A stretch of DNA of 64,000 nt from Roseateles aquatilis. GTDB taxonomy: Bacteria > Pseudomonadota > Gammaproteobacteria > Burkholderiales > Burkholderiaceae_C. Positions 8,706 through 18,250 of this stretch are shown piece after piece. The notes beneath the pieces are model-generated. The model was not told where the DNA came from. It saw only the letters and a program-made list of their open reading frames with translations, and ran no database searches. A program made the translations under genes and the position numbers. The DNA lies in the NCBI RefSeq assembly GCF_002205645.1, contig NZ_NIOF01000002.1, positions 434,001 to 498,000 on the forward strand, written 5' to 3'. The first letter of the stretch is position 1. Each line of letters begins with the position of its first letter.

Positions 8706-9075
8706 GATGATGTCGGCTCAAGGGTTGGCGCCACCCGCCCGGCTTCGGGTCAGCGGACGGGCGCGGGCGCAGTCCGGTGCTGAAGACGGAACGACGGCGG
8801 CCCAGGCGAACGGCACGGACAACCGGAGAACGTCTCCGGCCGCTCGCGCTTCCCGGTGGTGACCCACCTCGGGCGACGCCAGCCCCGTGCGGATCACGAG
8901 GAAGGGCGCCCTGATCGCCAGTTGCGCGAAGCGTGCAGTGTAGCCGCACCGCCGAGGGGCACGAACGCTCGCCGGGGGAATCCTGGACCGACGCCTTCAC
9001 CAATGAAAAACGGGCTCCGTTCACATCGGAGCCCGTCGATCGCGGCGCCGGAGTGCGCCACGGGGAATCTGCCGC
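8706..9075. other. Intergenic region upstream of glyA
   Basis: About 370 bases without a convincing gene. It contains the terminator of the transglycosylase gene (9005-9036) and a perfect 7-bp hairpin, CCGGAGA-ACG-TCTCCGG, at 8823-8839 in what would be the glyA leader. The remainder presumably carries the glyA promoter; I could not pick a convincing one. Confidence 0.5.
9005..9036 (-). terminator. Intrinsic terminator of the lytic transglycosylase gene
   Basis: ACGGGCTCCG and CGGAGCCCGT make a perfect 10-bp stem with a 7-base loop; on the leftward strand it is followed directly by TTTTTC. It lies about 40 nt after the stop at 9076. This is one of the clearest Rho-independent terminators in the window. 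Confidence 0.88.
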
Positions 9076-9924
9076 TCAGTGCATCACCGTCATCGCGACC
9101 TGCTCGCCGGTGGGCACCGGCGCGGACGCCGGCTCGCGGATCGGGCGCGGGGCCGACGGACTGATCGTGCGGCCTTGCGCGACCGCCTTCAGCAGCTCCT
9201 GCTCCGCCAGCACGCGGCCCGCGTAGCCGGTGTCGTCCGGCAGGTTGGCGGCGCCGACGTAACGGCGCAGGCCTTCCTCCAGGGTGCCGGCGCGCTGGAT
9301 GCATTCCTTGAGCACCTGGACGCCGACGCGCAGATTGGTGATCGGGTCGAAGGCGGCGAGGTTGCCGCCGAAGGCCTCGTACTTGTCGTCGTGGACGCGC
9401 GTCATGACCTGCATCAGGCCCTGGGCACCGACGGCGCTCTGGGCGAACGGGTTGAACCCGGACTCGATCGCCATGATGGACAGGATCAGCGTCGGGTCGA
9501 CGCGGGCACGCTGGCCCACGTCCCAGGCTTCCTTGACCAGGCGGCTGACCGGCTCGGGCGCGACCTTGTAGCGGCGCGCCAGGTAGTTGGCGACGGCCGC
9601 CTGCTGGCGCGTCAGTTCCTTCGGGTCGACCGCGGTGGCGCGGTTGATGGCCTCGGGTTCCGCCATCAGCGCGAGTACGTCGCCGGAGGCTTCGACGCGG
9701 GCCTCGTGGCGGGCGTTGAGCCAGCCCAGCACCTGGTTTTCCAGTTGCTGGCGCAGATCGGCCTGGCTGGCGAAGACCAGTCCGACGGCGACGACGGCGA
9801 AGCCCAGCAGGGCGAGCGTGTTGTGGCTGACGACCAGGAGGCCCTGGCCGATGTCCTTGATGAAGAGCACCAGGGCCGATTGCGCCTGGCGAGGAAGGGA
9901 TAACCAATGAGAACGCGCTGTCAT
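9076..9924 (-). CDS. Membrane-anchored lytic transglycosylase, SLT domain
   Basis: A 282-residue peptidoglycan-cleaving lytic transglycosylase of the Slt type. One hydrophobic segment (about residues 37-54, LALLGFAVVAVGLVFAS) should anchor it in the inner membrane. The SLT domain (about 140-240) shows the catalytic Glu in SIMAIESGFNPFAQS, followed by VGAQGLMQVM and a later YVGAANLPDDTGYAGRVL segment. The C-terminal 40 residues are Pro/Ala-rich. It has its own terminator and is divergent from ubiD. The natural role (wall turnover or pilus or secretion-related) cannot be read from context. Confidence 0.88.
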   Translation of the reverse strand: MTARSHWLSLPRQAQSALVLFIKDIGQGLLVVSHNTLALLGFAVVAVGLVFASQADLRQQLENQVLGWLNARHEARVEASGDVLALMAEPEAINRATAVDPKELTRQQAAVANYLARRYKVAPEPVSRLVKEAWDVGQRARVDPTLILSIMAIESGFNPFAQSAVGAQGLMQVMTRVHDDKYEAFGGNLAAFDPITNLRVGVQVLKECIQRAGTLEEGLRRYVGAANLPDDTGYAGRVLAEQELLKAVAQGRTISPSAPRPIREPASAPVPTGEQVAMTVMH

Positions 9925-10225
9925 GCGACTCCTTTCTCCGACATCCCGACCCGTCGATCGCTCGAGTCTCCTCGGCGGCGGCGGTGCGGGGCATGGCGAT
10001 AATGGGCCGGATCGGGCATCGGTGCCGACGGCTCGGAGGGCTCTCTGAGGGCTCCGGGCGGGCGTCGCGACCAGACGGGCGATCCAGCGGCCATTTGGCA
10101 GCGGACCGGTTTCGCCGTCCCACGGGCGAAGACCGGGATAACCCTGGGGTCAGGGCAGGGCGCGATTCTATGGATCAAAAATAACCCGTCAACCTGATAG
10201 GGCTTGTTCCTAACTACTTTAAGTT
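9925..10225. other. Divergent promoter region between the transglycosylase gene and ubiD
   Basis: About 300 bases with no gene. The last 70 bases before ubiD become AT-richer than the surroundings (10170-10225), as expected for a promoter. No confident -35/-10 pair or operator was found. Confidence 0.4.
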
Positions 10226-11779
10226 ATGAAGTACCGAGATTTGCGTGATTTTGTGGGCGCTCTAGAGCAAATGGGGGAGCTGCGCCGGGTGGTCGACCCG
10301 GTGTCGCCGGTGCTCGAAATGACCGCTCTGAGCGACCTGGTTCTGAGGGCGGAAGGCCCGGCGCTGTTGTTCGAACGGCCGACCGGCCATCGCGTGCCGG
10401 TGCTGGCCAACCTGTTCGGAACGCCGCGCCGCGTCGCGCTCGGCATGGGGGCCGAGTCGACCACCCAATTGAGGGAGGTCGGTCAGCTGCTGGCCAGCCT
10501 GAAAGAGCCGGAACCGCCGCGCGGCCTGCGCGATGTCGGAAAGCTGGCGCAGATGGCCAAGGCGCTGTGGGACATGAAGCCGTCGCTGGTGAAGCGGCCG
10601 CTCTGCCAGCAGCAGGTGGTCGAGGGGCCGGACGTCGACCTGAAGCGGCTGCCCATCCAGACCTGCTGGCCGGGCGACATCGGCCCGCTGCTGACCTGGG
10701 GGCTGGTGGTGACGCGAGGGCCGCAGGGCATTCCGAATCCGCGGCAACGGCAGAACCTCGGGATCTATAGACAGCAGTTGATCGGCCGCAACCAGCTGAT
10801 CATGCGCTGGCTGGCGCATCGCGGCGGCGCCCTCGATTTCCGCGACTTCGCCATCGCGAATCCAGGACAGCCGTTCCCGATCGCCGTGGCGCTGGGCGCC
10901 GACCCGGCGACCACGCTGGGGGCGGTGACGCCGGTGCCGGATTCATTGTCGGAGTACCAGTTCGCCGGCCTGCTGCGCGGCTCGCGGACCGAGGTGGCGG
11001 ACACCGCCGTCGGCGAGGCCGGGCGCATGCTGCAGGTGCCGGCCACGTCCGAGATCGTTCTGGAAGGCCACATCCCGCCCGCGCCGGCCGGCTTCACCGG
11101 CCGCAGCGAGGACGGCATCCCGCTGAAGGAGAAGGGCGGCTACCTGCACGCGCTGGAGGGCCCGTACGGCGACCACACCGGTTACTACAACGAGCAGGAC
11201 TGGTTCCCCGTCTTCGAGGTCAACCGCATCACGCAGCGCGACGACGCGATCTATCACTCGACCTACACCGGCAAGCCGCCGGACGAGCCGGCGGTGCTGG
11301 GCGTCGCGCTGAACGAGGTCTTCGTTCCCATCCTGCAGAAGCAGTTTCCCGAGATCGTCGACTTCTATCTGCCGCCCGAGGGCTGCAGCTATCGGATGGC
11401 GGTCATCTCGATCAAGAAAGCCTACCCGGGCCATGCCAAGCGGCTGATGTTCGGGCTCTGGAGCTTCCTGCGCCAGTTCATGTACACGAAGTTCATCGTG
11501 GTCGTGGACGAAGACGTCGACATCCGCAGCTGGCAGGACGTCATCTGGGCGATCACGACGCGGATGGATCCGGTGCGGGACACGACGCTGGTCGAGGGCA
11601 CGCCCATCGACTACCTGGATTTCGCGTCCCCGGTCAGCGGCCTGGGCGGGAAGATGGGGCTGGACGCGACCAACAAGTGGCCGGGGGAGACCTCGCGCGA
11701 ATGGGGCCGCGTCATCGAGATGCCGGCCGAGCAGAAAGCCCGGGCGGCGGATTTATATAGGCGTTTGTTCGGGGGCTGA
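10226..11779 (+). CDS. ubiD: 4-hydroxy-3-polyprenylbenzoate decarboxylase
   Basis: UbiD decarboxylates the polyprenylated 4-hydroxybenzoate intermediate of ubiquinone synthesis, using prenylated FMN. The product is 517 residues, in the family range. It begins [14 protein letters not shown], typical of UbiD, and includes the cofactor and active-site region [22 protein letters not shown] split around the conserved Glu, and [11 protein letters not shown] near the end. It is transcribed alone, divergent from the transglycosylase gene. The UbiX flavin prenyltransferase it needs is not in the window. Confidence 0.96.
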   Translation: MKYRDLRDFVGALEQMGELRRVVDPVSPVLEMTALSDLVLRAEGPALLFERPTGHRVPVLANLFGTPRRVALGMGAESTTQLREVGQLLASLKEPEPPRGLRDVGKLAQMAKALWDMKPSLVKRPLCQQQVVEGPDVDLKRLPIQTCWPGDIGPLLTWGLVVTRGPQGIPNPRQRQNLGIYRQQLIGRNQLIMRWLAHRGGALDFRDFAIANPGQPFPIAVALGADPATTLGAVTPVPDSLSEYQFAGLLRGSRTEVADTAVGEAGRMLQVPATSEIVLEGHIPPAPAGFTGRSEDGIPLKEKGGYLHALEGPYGDHTGYYNEQDWFPVFEVNRITQRDDAIYHSTYTGKPPDEPAVLGVALNEVFVPILQKQFPEIVDFYLPPEGCSYRMAVISIKKAYPGHAKRLMFGLWSFLRQFMYTKFIVVVDEDVDIRSWQDVIWAITTRMDPVRDTTLVEGTPIDYLDFASPVSGLGGKMGLDATNKWPGETSREWGRVIEMPAEQKARAADLYRRLFGG

Positions 11780-12008
11780 TTTCCCTGCTTCCCGAGCATC
11801 GGTGCTTGAAAGCATGGGGTCGTCTGCCTAAGGTTGTCTGGCCTTTTCAGGCATATCCTCTGGCGCAGTCTCTGCGCGCCAGGAGCCCCGTGGCACATCG
11901 CCGCGGAGCCCCAAAGGCGGCTGGTCCGCCCCCCCCTCCCATGTCCGGCGCACCCGGCGCGGGAGGGGTTTCTATTTGGAGGACGGGGGTGTCATGTCGC
12001 CCCTTTCC

Positions 12009-12773
12009 TCAATGATTGGCCACCAGTCCCAGCCACTCGTAGCCGAGGTAGCGCGCCCGGGCGATGCCCTCCTGCGACGGCAGCAGGTCGCGCCACTCGA
12101 AGCCCGGCAGCGGCAGGCCCATCGGCGCGGCCACCAGTTCCACATCGGCGGGCAATGCGTCGCGGAAGGCGCGCATCGCGCGGCGCATGTGGACGTCGTG
12201 GGTCACCAGCACGACGCGCTTGATCGGCTTGCCGCGCAGCAGCTCGGCGGTGTATTCGGCGTTTTCGCGGGTGTCGGTGGCGCGGTCCTCGCGCCAGGTC
12301 AGCGTGAAGCCGAACTCCTGCGCCGCGGTGCGGTCCGCCAGCGCGGCCTCGGTCATCAGGCCGGGCCGGGCGACGCGCGGCTGGCCGCCGGTGAAAAGCA
12401 TCGGGATCGCCGTCTGGCGCGACAGCCAGATCCCGTAGCGCAGCCGCTCGATGGAGATCGGCTTCAGCTGCGGGGTGCCGTACTCGGGCAGCAACCGGGC
12501 GCCGCCGCCCAGCACGACGATGACGCTCTGCGAGGGCGGCAGGTCCTTCAGCTGCGCGATCCGCACTGCCTGCTGCGGGCCCAGCAACCGGTCCTGCAGC
12601 CACAGCGCACCGAGCTCGGTGCTGCCCACCCACACGGCGAGCAGCCCGGCCAGGAACAGCGCGCGGGACAGCCACTGGCGGCGATGGCGCAGCCACCAGC
12701 CCAGCAACAGCAGCGGGAAGGCGCCGGTCGGCGGCAGTAGAAAAGCCGCGACGGCGTGTGTCAGATCGTTCAT
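12009..12773 (-). CDS. YdcF/SanA family (DUF218) membrane protein
   Basis: A 254-residue inner-membrane protein of the YdcF/DUF218 family. Two hydrophobic N-terminal segments (about residues 6-28 and 36-58) precede a cytoplasmic or periplasmic DUF218 domain with VIVVLGGG, TGGQP, a central DTRENAEYTAELL and VLVTHDVHMRRAM. Related proteins (SanA, ElyC/YdcF) are linked to envelope integrity, but the biochemical activity of this one is not known. ATG 12773 (MNDLTHAV) is preferred; an in-frame ATG 36 bases upstream lies almost in the divergent gene's start region. Confidence 0.82.
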   Translation of the reverse strand: MNDLTHAVAAFLLPPTGAFPLLLLGWWLRHRRQWLSRALFLAGLLAVWVGSTELGALWLQDRLLGPQQAVRIAQLKDLPPSQSVIVVLGGGARLLPEYGTPQLKPISIERLRYGIWLSRQTAIPMLFTGGQPRVARPGLMTEAALADRTAAQEFGFTLTWREDRATDTRENAEYTAELLRGKPIKRVVLVTHDVHMRRAMRAFRDALPADVELVAAPMGLPLPGFEWRDLLPSQEGIARARYLGYEWLGLVANH

Positions 12774-12814
12774 CGAGTGCCAGGTGTTGAGGCCCGCCAG
12801 CATAATCACCTTCG

Positions 12815-15800
12815 TTGACGACTAGGCTGGCTTCACACGTGCTGTTCTCCGCTCTTCCCGTCTGGCCTCGCCGCATCGCGCGCGGAGTGCTGGCGTTGGT
12901 CCTGTTCCTGCTCGCGATCCTGCTGGTCGCGTGGGTGGCGCTGCCGATGTGGATCGAGCGCGCCGGGGTGCGGATCGCCACGGAGCAACTGGGACGCACC
13001 GTGACGCTGGGCGCCGCGCGCTTCCAGCCCTGGCGGCTGGCGTTGACGCTCGAAGACCTCAGGATCGCGGGCCCGGCCGCGGACGCGCCGCCGCTGCTGG
13101 CGGTGCGGCGCATCGAGACGGCGCTGTCGCCGCGCTCGTTGTGGCACCTGGCGCCGGTGCTGTCGGAGCTCAAGGTCGACGCGCCGCAGGTGCGCGTCGC
13201 GTTGCTGGCCGACGGCAAGACTGACCTGGACGACATCGTCGCGCGCCTGGCCGCCAAGCCGACCCCTCAACCCCAGGCCGACGAGGGGCCCGCCGAGGCC
13301 GCGCTCTACAACATCGAGCTGACCGAAGGTGAGTTCCGCCTGGACGACCGGTCGGCCGGCATGGTCCACCAATTGAAGGCGCTGCACCTGGGCATCCCGT
13401 TCCTGTCGACGTTGGACGCTGACGTGGAGGTGCATGTGCAGCCGCGCCTGGCGGGGCAGCTCAACGGGGTCGGGTTCCAGAGCGAGGGCCAGGCCCAGCC
13501 GTTCGCCGAAACGCGCAGCGCCAGCCTGACGGTGAAGCTGGAGGCGCTGGACCTGTCGGCCTATCGCGCCTACTGGCCGCGCGAGCTGCCGATGCGGTTG
13601 GCCAAGGGACTGGTCGACACGCAACTGACCGTCGACTTCCGGCAGCCGCCCAAGCAGGCGCCGGAAGTGAAGGTCAGCGGGCGGGCCGCCGTCCGCCAGT
13701 TGTCGCTGCAACGGCATGACGGCGATGGCTGGGAGGACTGGTTGCGCTGGCAGGCGCTGACGGTGGATCTGGCGGATGTGCAGCCGCTGAAGCGGCAATT
13801 GCTGCTGGGCGCCGTGACCTTGCAGCAGCCGGAGCTGCTGATGGGGCGGGACGCGCGAGGGCAGTTGTGGCTGCCGGTCGCCGCCGCTCCTGCGCCCGCG
13901 GTGCCCGCGGCGCGTCCGGCGGCCGTGCCAGCGAGGGCGCCGGCGTCCGCGGTCGCCGCTGGCAAATCCAAGGCTGGCGCGCCCGCGCCGTGGCATGTCG
14001 GCGTCCAGCGGCTCGCGTTGAGCGATGGTCGCGTCGGCTGGACCGACGAGACCCTGCGCCCGACCGCCCAATGGCGCGTCGATGGCCTGACCATCACTGG
14101 CACCGGCCTGAGCTGGCCGCTCGCCGCGAAGGCCGCGCCCATCGACATCGCCGCGCGGCTGGCGCCGGAGGGCGCCAAGGAGGCTGCCACGCTGTCCGGC
14201 AAGGGGCAGGTGGGGGCGGCCGGGGTGTCGCTGGACTGGGCGCTGAAGGACCTGGCGCTGCAGGGTTTCGCGCCCTACCTGAAGGCCGTCACGCCGCTGG
14301 CCGTGCAGGGCATCGTGTCGACGCAGGGTGCCGTGAGCGCCGGGCCGAACGGCGAGGATCCGAAGCTGTCGCTGCGCGCCTTCAGCCTGGACGGGCTGTT
14401 GGCGGTGGAGGGGCGCAAGCAGGTGCTGGCCATGAAGCAACTGAGCCTGGATCAGGCGGAAGTCGCGTTGGACAGTCGCAAGCTGACGGTCGGCCGACTG
14501 GCGCTGGTGGCGCCGCAGGCACAACTGGGGCGGGACAAGGCCGGCCGTTGGAGCTGGGATGCCTGGCTGCCGGCGTCCACGGTGTCCGCCAAGGGGCCGG
14601 CCAGCGCGGTCGCGTCACGTCCCCGCGCGCACGCCAGAACGGGTGACCGGTTGACGTTGTCGCCGCCCGAGCGCGAGGCCGCCCCAGCCATGTCGACGAC
14701 GAAGGACGCTGCCGGCGCGCCATGGACCGCGCAGATCGGCGAGGTCGCCGTCGAAGGCGGGCAGGCGACGCTGCTGGACCTGGCCACGCACGTGCTGGCG
14801 GACGAACCCGCGCGGCCGATCGGCGTGCAGGAACTGGCCGTCAAGGTGTCCGGCATCGACTGGGACGGCCGCCAGCTTCGCAAGCCGCTGCCGGTCCAGG
14901 TGAGCGCGACCATGCGCCGACCCGATGCCACGCGGCGTGGCGCGCGCGACATCCCGAAGCTGCGCTGGGATGGCCAGCTCGCGCTGGCGCCGCTGAAGGT
15001 GACGGGGCGCCTCAACGCGGAGCACCTGCCGCTGCAGTGGATCGACCCCTATCTGGATCCTTCCATCGGCATCCACCTGCAGCGCGCCGACGGCACGGTG
15101 CGCGCGGGCCTCGCCTTCACCGAGACGCCCAAAGGCCCCGCGGTGCGCGCCACCGGCGAGCTGCTGATCTCCGACCTGCGGCTGCGCCAGGCGCGGCTGC
15201 AGAACGGCCAGCGCCGCTCCGCCGAGGACCTGCTGAGCTGGCAGGGGCTGAAGCTGGCCGGCGTGCAGATGAAGCTGGACCCGGGCGGCACGCCGGACGT
15301 GAGCATTCAGCAGGCGGTGCTGGACGAGTTCTATGCCCGCCTGATCGTCAACGAGCAAGGCCGGCTGAATCTGCGAGACCTGCGCCAGACGGACGAGGGC
15401 CAGGCGGTGGCCGCGGTGGCGGGCACGCCGGCCGCGTCGGCCCCGGTGGCCGCGACGATCGCGCAGGCGACCGCCGCGCCGCCGCCGACCGCGGCCTCCG
15501 CCGTCGCCGCGGCAGCGCCCGGCGCCGAGCCGCCGCTGCGCCTGAGCATCGGCGAGACCCGCGTCAACGGCGGCCGCGTCGACTTCAACGATCGTTTCAT
15601 CAAGCCCAACTACAGCGCCAACCTGAGCGAGCTGACGGGCACGCTGGGCGCGTTCTCGGCCGGGTCGGCGGAGATGGCCGCGCTGCAGCTGAAGGGCCGC
15701 GTCGAGGGCACCGGGTTGCTGGACGTCAGCGGCAAGCTCAATCCCAGCGGCGCGCCGCTGGCGCTGGACATCACCGCCAGCGCGACCGACATCGAGCTGG

Positions 15801-16789
15801 CGCCGCTGTCGCCGTATGCCGGCAAGTACGCCGGCTACGCGATCGAGCGCGGCAAGCTGTCGACGCGCGTGCATTACCAGATCGAGCCGGGCGGCCGGCT
15901 GCAGGCGGACAACAAGATCGTGCTGAACCAGCTGAGCTTCGGCGAGCGCATCGACAGCCCGACGGCGACCAAGCTCCCGGTGCGGCTGGCGGTGGCGCTG
16001 CTGAAGGACAGCAACGGCGTCATCGACGTGAACCTGCCGGTCAGCGGCTCCATCAACGATCCGGAGTTCAGCATCGGCGGGCTGGTGGTGAAGCTGATCA
16101 TCAACCTGCTGACCAAGGCCTTGACCGCGCCGTTCTCGCTGCTGTCCGGCGGCGGCGGGGCGGAGATGAGCCAGCTCGAGTTCCAGCCCGGCACGGCCGC
16201 GCTGCAGCCGGAGGCGGCCCAGAAGCTGGCGCCGCTGACCAAGGTGCTGGCGGAGCGTCCGGCGCTGCAACTGACCATCACCGGCTGGGTCGATCCCGAG
16301 GCCGAGCGCCAGGCCGCCCAGGCGGCGCGGCTCGAAGAGGCGCTGGTCACCGAGCGGCGGCGCGAGCTGCGCCGGTCGCAACTGGCGCAGTCCGTGAGCA
16401 CGCCGGCCACCGCGGCGTCGGGCGCCGCCGACGCGCCGCCGGCGCCGGTCGTGCTCGACGAGGCGACGCGGGCGCGGCTGCTGAAGGTCGTCTACGACAA
16501 CGCCAAGCTGCCCAACAAGCCCCGCAACTTCATCGGGTTGGCGAAGGACCTGCCGGCGGCGCAGATGCGCGAGCTGCTGATGAGCAGCTACGCCGTGACC
16601 GACGAGCAACTGCGGGAACTCGCGCTGCAACGCGCGGTCGCGGTACGGGATGCGCTGATCGAGCGTGGCGTGCCGAACGCGCGGCTGTTCCTCTCCTCGC
16701 CGAAGCTGCACGCCAAGGGCGACGACCGTGCCGACGCGAAGGACAAGCCCTGGCAGCCGCGCGTGGACTTGGCGCTGAGCGCACAGTGA
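12815..16789 (+). CDS. Very large DUF748/AsmA-like envelope protein
   Basis: A 1324-residue protein with one N-terminal membrane helix (about residues 25-46) and a very long extracytoplasmic part. The repeated beta-rich segments and the block LRLSIGETRVNGGRVDFND followed by FIKPNYSANLSELTG mark the DUF748 family, related to AsmA/TamB-type proteins proposed to bridge the envelope. The C-terminal third contains an OmpA-like sequence, LEFQPGTAALQPEAAQKL, and a KLPVRLAVALLKDSNGVIDVNLPVSGS segment typical of this family. Two Ala/Pro-rich linkers interrupt it (about 350-385 and 870-905). The start is uncertain: TTG 12815 opens the frame, GTG 12839 is an alternative, and neither has a clear Shine-Dalgarno. 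Lipid transport is an inference from the superfamily. Confidence 0.85.
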   Translation: MTTRLASHVLFSALPVWPRRIARGVLALVLFLLAILLVAWVALPMWIERAGVRIATEQLGRTVTLGAARFQPWRLALTLEDLRIAGPAADAPPLLAVRRIETALSPRSLWHLAPVLSELKVDAPQVRVALLADGKTDLDDIVARLAAKPTPQPQADEGPAEAALYNIELTEGEFRLDDRSAGMVHQLKALHLGIPFLSTLDADVEVHVQPRLAGQLNGVGFQSEGQAQPFAETRSASLTVKLEALDLSAYRAYWPRELPMRLAKGLVDTQLTVDFRQPPKQAPEVKVSGRAAVRQLSLQRHDGDGWEDWLRWQALTVDLADVQPLKRQLLLGAVTLQQPELLMGRDARGQLWLPVAAAPAPAVPAARPAAVPARAPASAVAAGKSKAGAPAPWHVGVQRLALSDGRVGWTDETLRPTAQWRVDGLTITGTGLSWPLAAKAAPIDIAARLAPEGAKEAATLSGKGQVGAAGVSLDWALKDLALQGFAPYLKAVTPLAVQGIVSTQGAVSAGPNGEDPKLSLRAFSLDGLLAVEGRKQVLAMKQLSLDQAEVALDSRKLTVGRLALVAPQAQLGRDKAGRWSWDAWLPASTVSAKGPASAVASRPRAHARTGDRLTLSPPEREAAPAMSTTKDAAGAPWTAQIGEVAVEGGQATLLDLATHVLADEPARPIGVQELAVKVSGIDWDGRQLRKPLPVQVSATMRRPDATRRGARDIPKLRWDGQLALAPLKVTGRLNAEHLPLQWIDPYLDPSIGIHLQRADGTVRAGLAFTETPKGPAVRATGELLISDLRLRQARLQNGQRRSAEDLLSWQGLKLAGVQMKLDPGGTPDVSIQQAVLDEFYARLIVNEQGRLNLRDLRQTDEGQAVAAVAGTPAASAPVAATIAQATAAPPPTAASAVAAAAPGAEPPLRLSIGETRVNGGRVDFNDRFIKPNYSANLSELTGTLGAFSAGSAEMAALQLKGRVEGTGLLDVSGKLNPSGAPLALDITASATDIELAPLSPYAGKYAGYAIERGKLSTRVHYQIEPGGRLQADNKIVLNQLSFGERIDSPTATKLPVRLAVALLKDSNGVIDVNLPVSGSINDPEFSIGGLVVKLIINLLTKALTAPFSLLSGGGGAEMSQLEFQPGTAALQPEAAQKLAPLTKVLAERPALQLTITGWVDPEAERQAAQAARLEEALVTERRRELRRSQLAQSVSTPATAASGAADAPPAPVVLDEATRARLLKVVYDNAKLPNKPRNFIGLAKDLPAAQMRELLMSSYAVTDEQLRELALQRAVAVRDALIERGVPNARLFLSSPKLHAKGDDRADAKDKPWQPRVDLALSAQ

Positions 16790-16892
16790 ACGACGGCGCC
16801 GGCCCTATGCTGGCCGACCTTGATCGGCGGCCGAGCGCCCCGATGTGTCGGGGCCATCGGCCCCCTCCGCAGGACCTCACCAGGACATCGCC

Positions 16893-17468
16893 ATGACGAC
16901 CCCACTCCATCCCCCCGCGCTCGGCCCGAACGACGACCTGATCACCCTCGGCGGCGGTTGCTTCTGGTGTACCGAGGCCGTGTTCCTGCGCGTCAAGGGC
17001 GTGCTGTCCGTCGAGTCCGGCTACACCAACGGCCAGGTATCGAATCCAACCTACGAGCAGGTGTGCTCGGGCAATACCGGCCATGCCGAGGTCGTGCGCG
17101 TGCGCTTCGATCCCCAGGTGGTGAGCCTGACGGACTTGCTGCAGGTGTTCTTCACCATCCACGATCCGACGACGCTGAACCGCCAGGGCGCCGACGTCGG
17201 CACGCAGTACCGCTCGGGCATCTACTACCGGCGCCCCGAGCAACTCGCCGAGATCCGGCAGGTGATGGACGACGCTCAGCGCGCCCACGGCGGCAAGGTC
17301 GTCACCGAGCTCCAGCCGGAGCAGAACTACTGGCCCGCCGAGGCGTATCACCAGGACTACTTCGCCCATCATCCGGAGCAGGGGTACTGCGCCTTCGTCG
17401 TCGCGCCCAAGGTGGACAAGTTCCTGATGAAGTTCAAGGAGCTGGTGAAGGACGAGGCGTCGACCTGA
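16893..17468 (+). CDS. msrA: Peptide methionine (S)-S-oxide reductase
   Basis: MsrA repairs oxidised methionine in proteins. The 191-residue product carries the active-site motif GGGCFWCTEAVF and the family block SGYTNGQVSNPTYEQVCSG (about residues 45-63), and ends with the NYWPAEAYHQDYFAHHP region. ATG 16893 is preferred over ATG 16845 because AGGA lies about 8 nt upstream. Its stop overlaps the start of the following ABC ATPase by one base (TGATG), so the two are probably co-translated. That pairing is unusual for msrA and may be incidental. Confidence 0.95.
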   Translation: MTTPLHPPALGPNDDLITLGGGCFWCTEAVFLRVKGVLSVESGYTNGQVSNPTYEQVCSGNTGHAEVVRVRFDPQVVSLTDLLQVFFTIHDPTTLNRQGADVGTQYRSGIYYRRPEQLAEIRQVMDDAQRAHGGKVVTELQPEQNYWPAEAYHQDYFAHHPEQGYCAFVVAPKVDKFLMKFKELVKDEAST

Positions 17469-18250
17469 TGGCGGCGCCGTCCTCGATCGGACTGATCGCG
17501 CTGTCGGACCTGCGGATGCGCTACGGCGCCACCGAGCTCGCGTTTCCCGACTTCGTGCTGCCCCAGGGGGGGCATTTGCTGCTGCGCGGCGCGTCGGGCA
17601 GCGGCAAGAGCACGCTGCTGGCGCTGATGGCCGGCTTGCTGACGCCGTCCGGTGGGCGCCTGACGATGGGCGGCCAGGAGGTCGCCGCGCTCGCGCCCGC
17701 CGCGCGGGACGCCTGGCGTGGCGCCTATCTCGGCTTCGTGCCGCAGCGGCTGCATCTGAGCCCGTCGCTGTCCGTGCGGGACAACCTGTCCCTGCCCTAC
17801 GTGGCGGCGGGGCTGGCACCGGACCTGGGCCGCATCGAGGCGGTGCTGGGCGAGCTGGGCGTGGCCGCGTTGCTGGATCGCCGGCCGCATCAACTGAGCC
17901 AGGGGCAGGCGCAACGGGTCGCGCTGGCGCGGGCGCTGCTGCGATCGCCGCGTTTCGTGCTGGCCGACGAGCCGACCGCCAACCTTGACGACGACGCCTG
18001 CGCGGCGACGCTCGCGCTGCTGCGTCAGGCCGCCGATCGGCACGGTCTGTGTCTGGTCATCGCATCGCATGACGCGCGCATCGAGAGCGCCTGGACCGGC
18101 TGGCCGGCGCTGCATCGGCTGCGCCTGGCGTCGTCGGCCGCGTCGCCCGGCGCCGCACCGATGGCGCGGTCGGGCCAGAACGCCACGCCGCAATCGATCC
18201 AGCCGCCGATCCAGGCACCCAGCCAGCCGCCGATCCCCCCGTCCGCATGA
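17468..18250 (+). CDS. ABC transporter ATP-binding protein, probable zinc cluster
   Basis: A 260-residue ABC ATPase of the MacB/LolD-like type. Walker A is GASGSGKST, the signature LSQGQAQRVALARALL, and Walker B FVLADEPTANLD; a His switch follows in VIASHDARI. The C-terminal 45 residues are Pro/Gln/Ala-rich. The gene overlaps msrA (TGATG) upstream and the permease downstream by 4 bp. With the permease, a DUF3299 protein and a ZnuD-like receptor, it resembles the Vibrio Zrg-type zinc uptake locus, so zinc is the inferred substrate. Confidence 0.88.
   Translation: MAAPSSIGLIALSDLRMRYGATELAFPDFVLPQGGHLLLRGASGSGKSTLLALMAGLLTPSGGRLTMGGQEVAALAPAARDAWRGAYLGFVPQRLHLSPSLSVRDNLSLPYVAAGLAPDLGRIEAVLGELGVAALLDRRPHQLSQGQAQRVALARALLRSPRFVLADEPTANLDDDACAATLALLRQAADRHGLCLVIASHDARIESAWTGWPALHRLRLASSAASPGAAPMARSGQNATPQSIQPPIQAPSQPPIPPSA

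Noticed and set aside
14615-16711. Long leftward frame inside the DUF748 gene
   Set aside because: Arg/Gln-rich shadow translation with no family motif; the forward frame is a coherent DUF748/OmpA-like protein.
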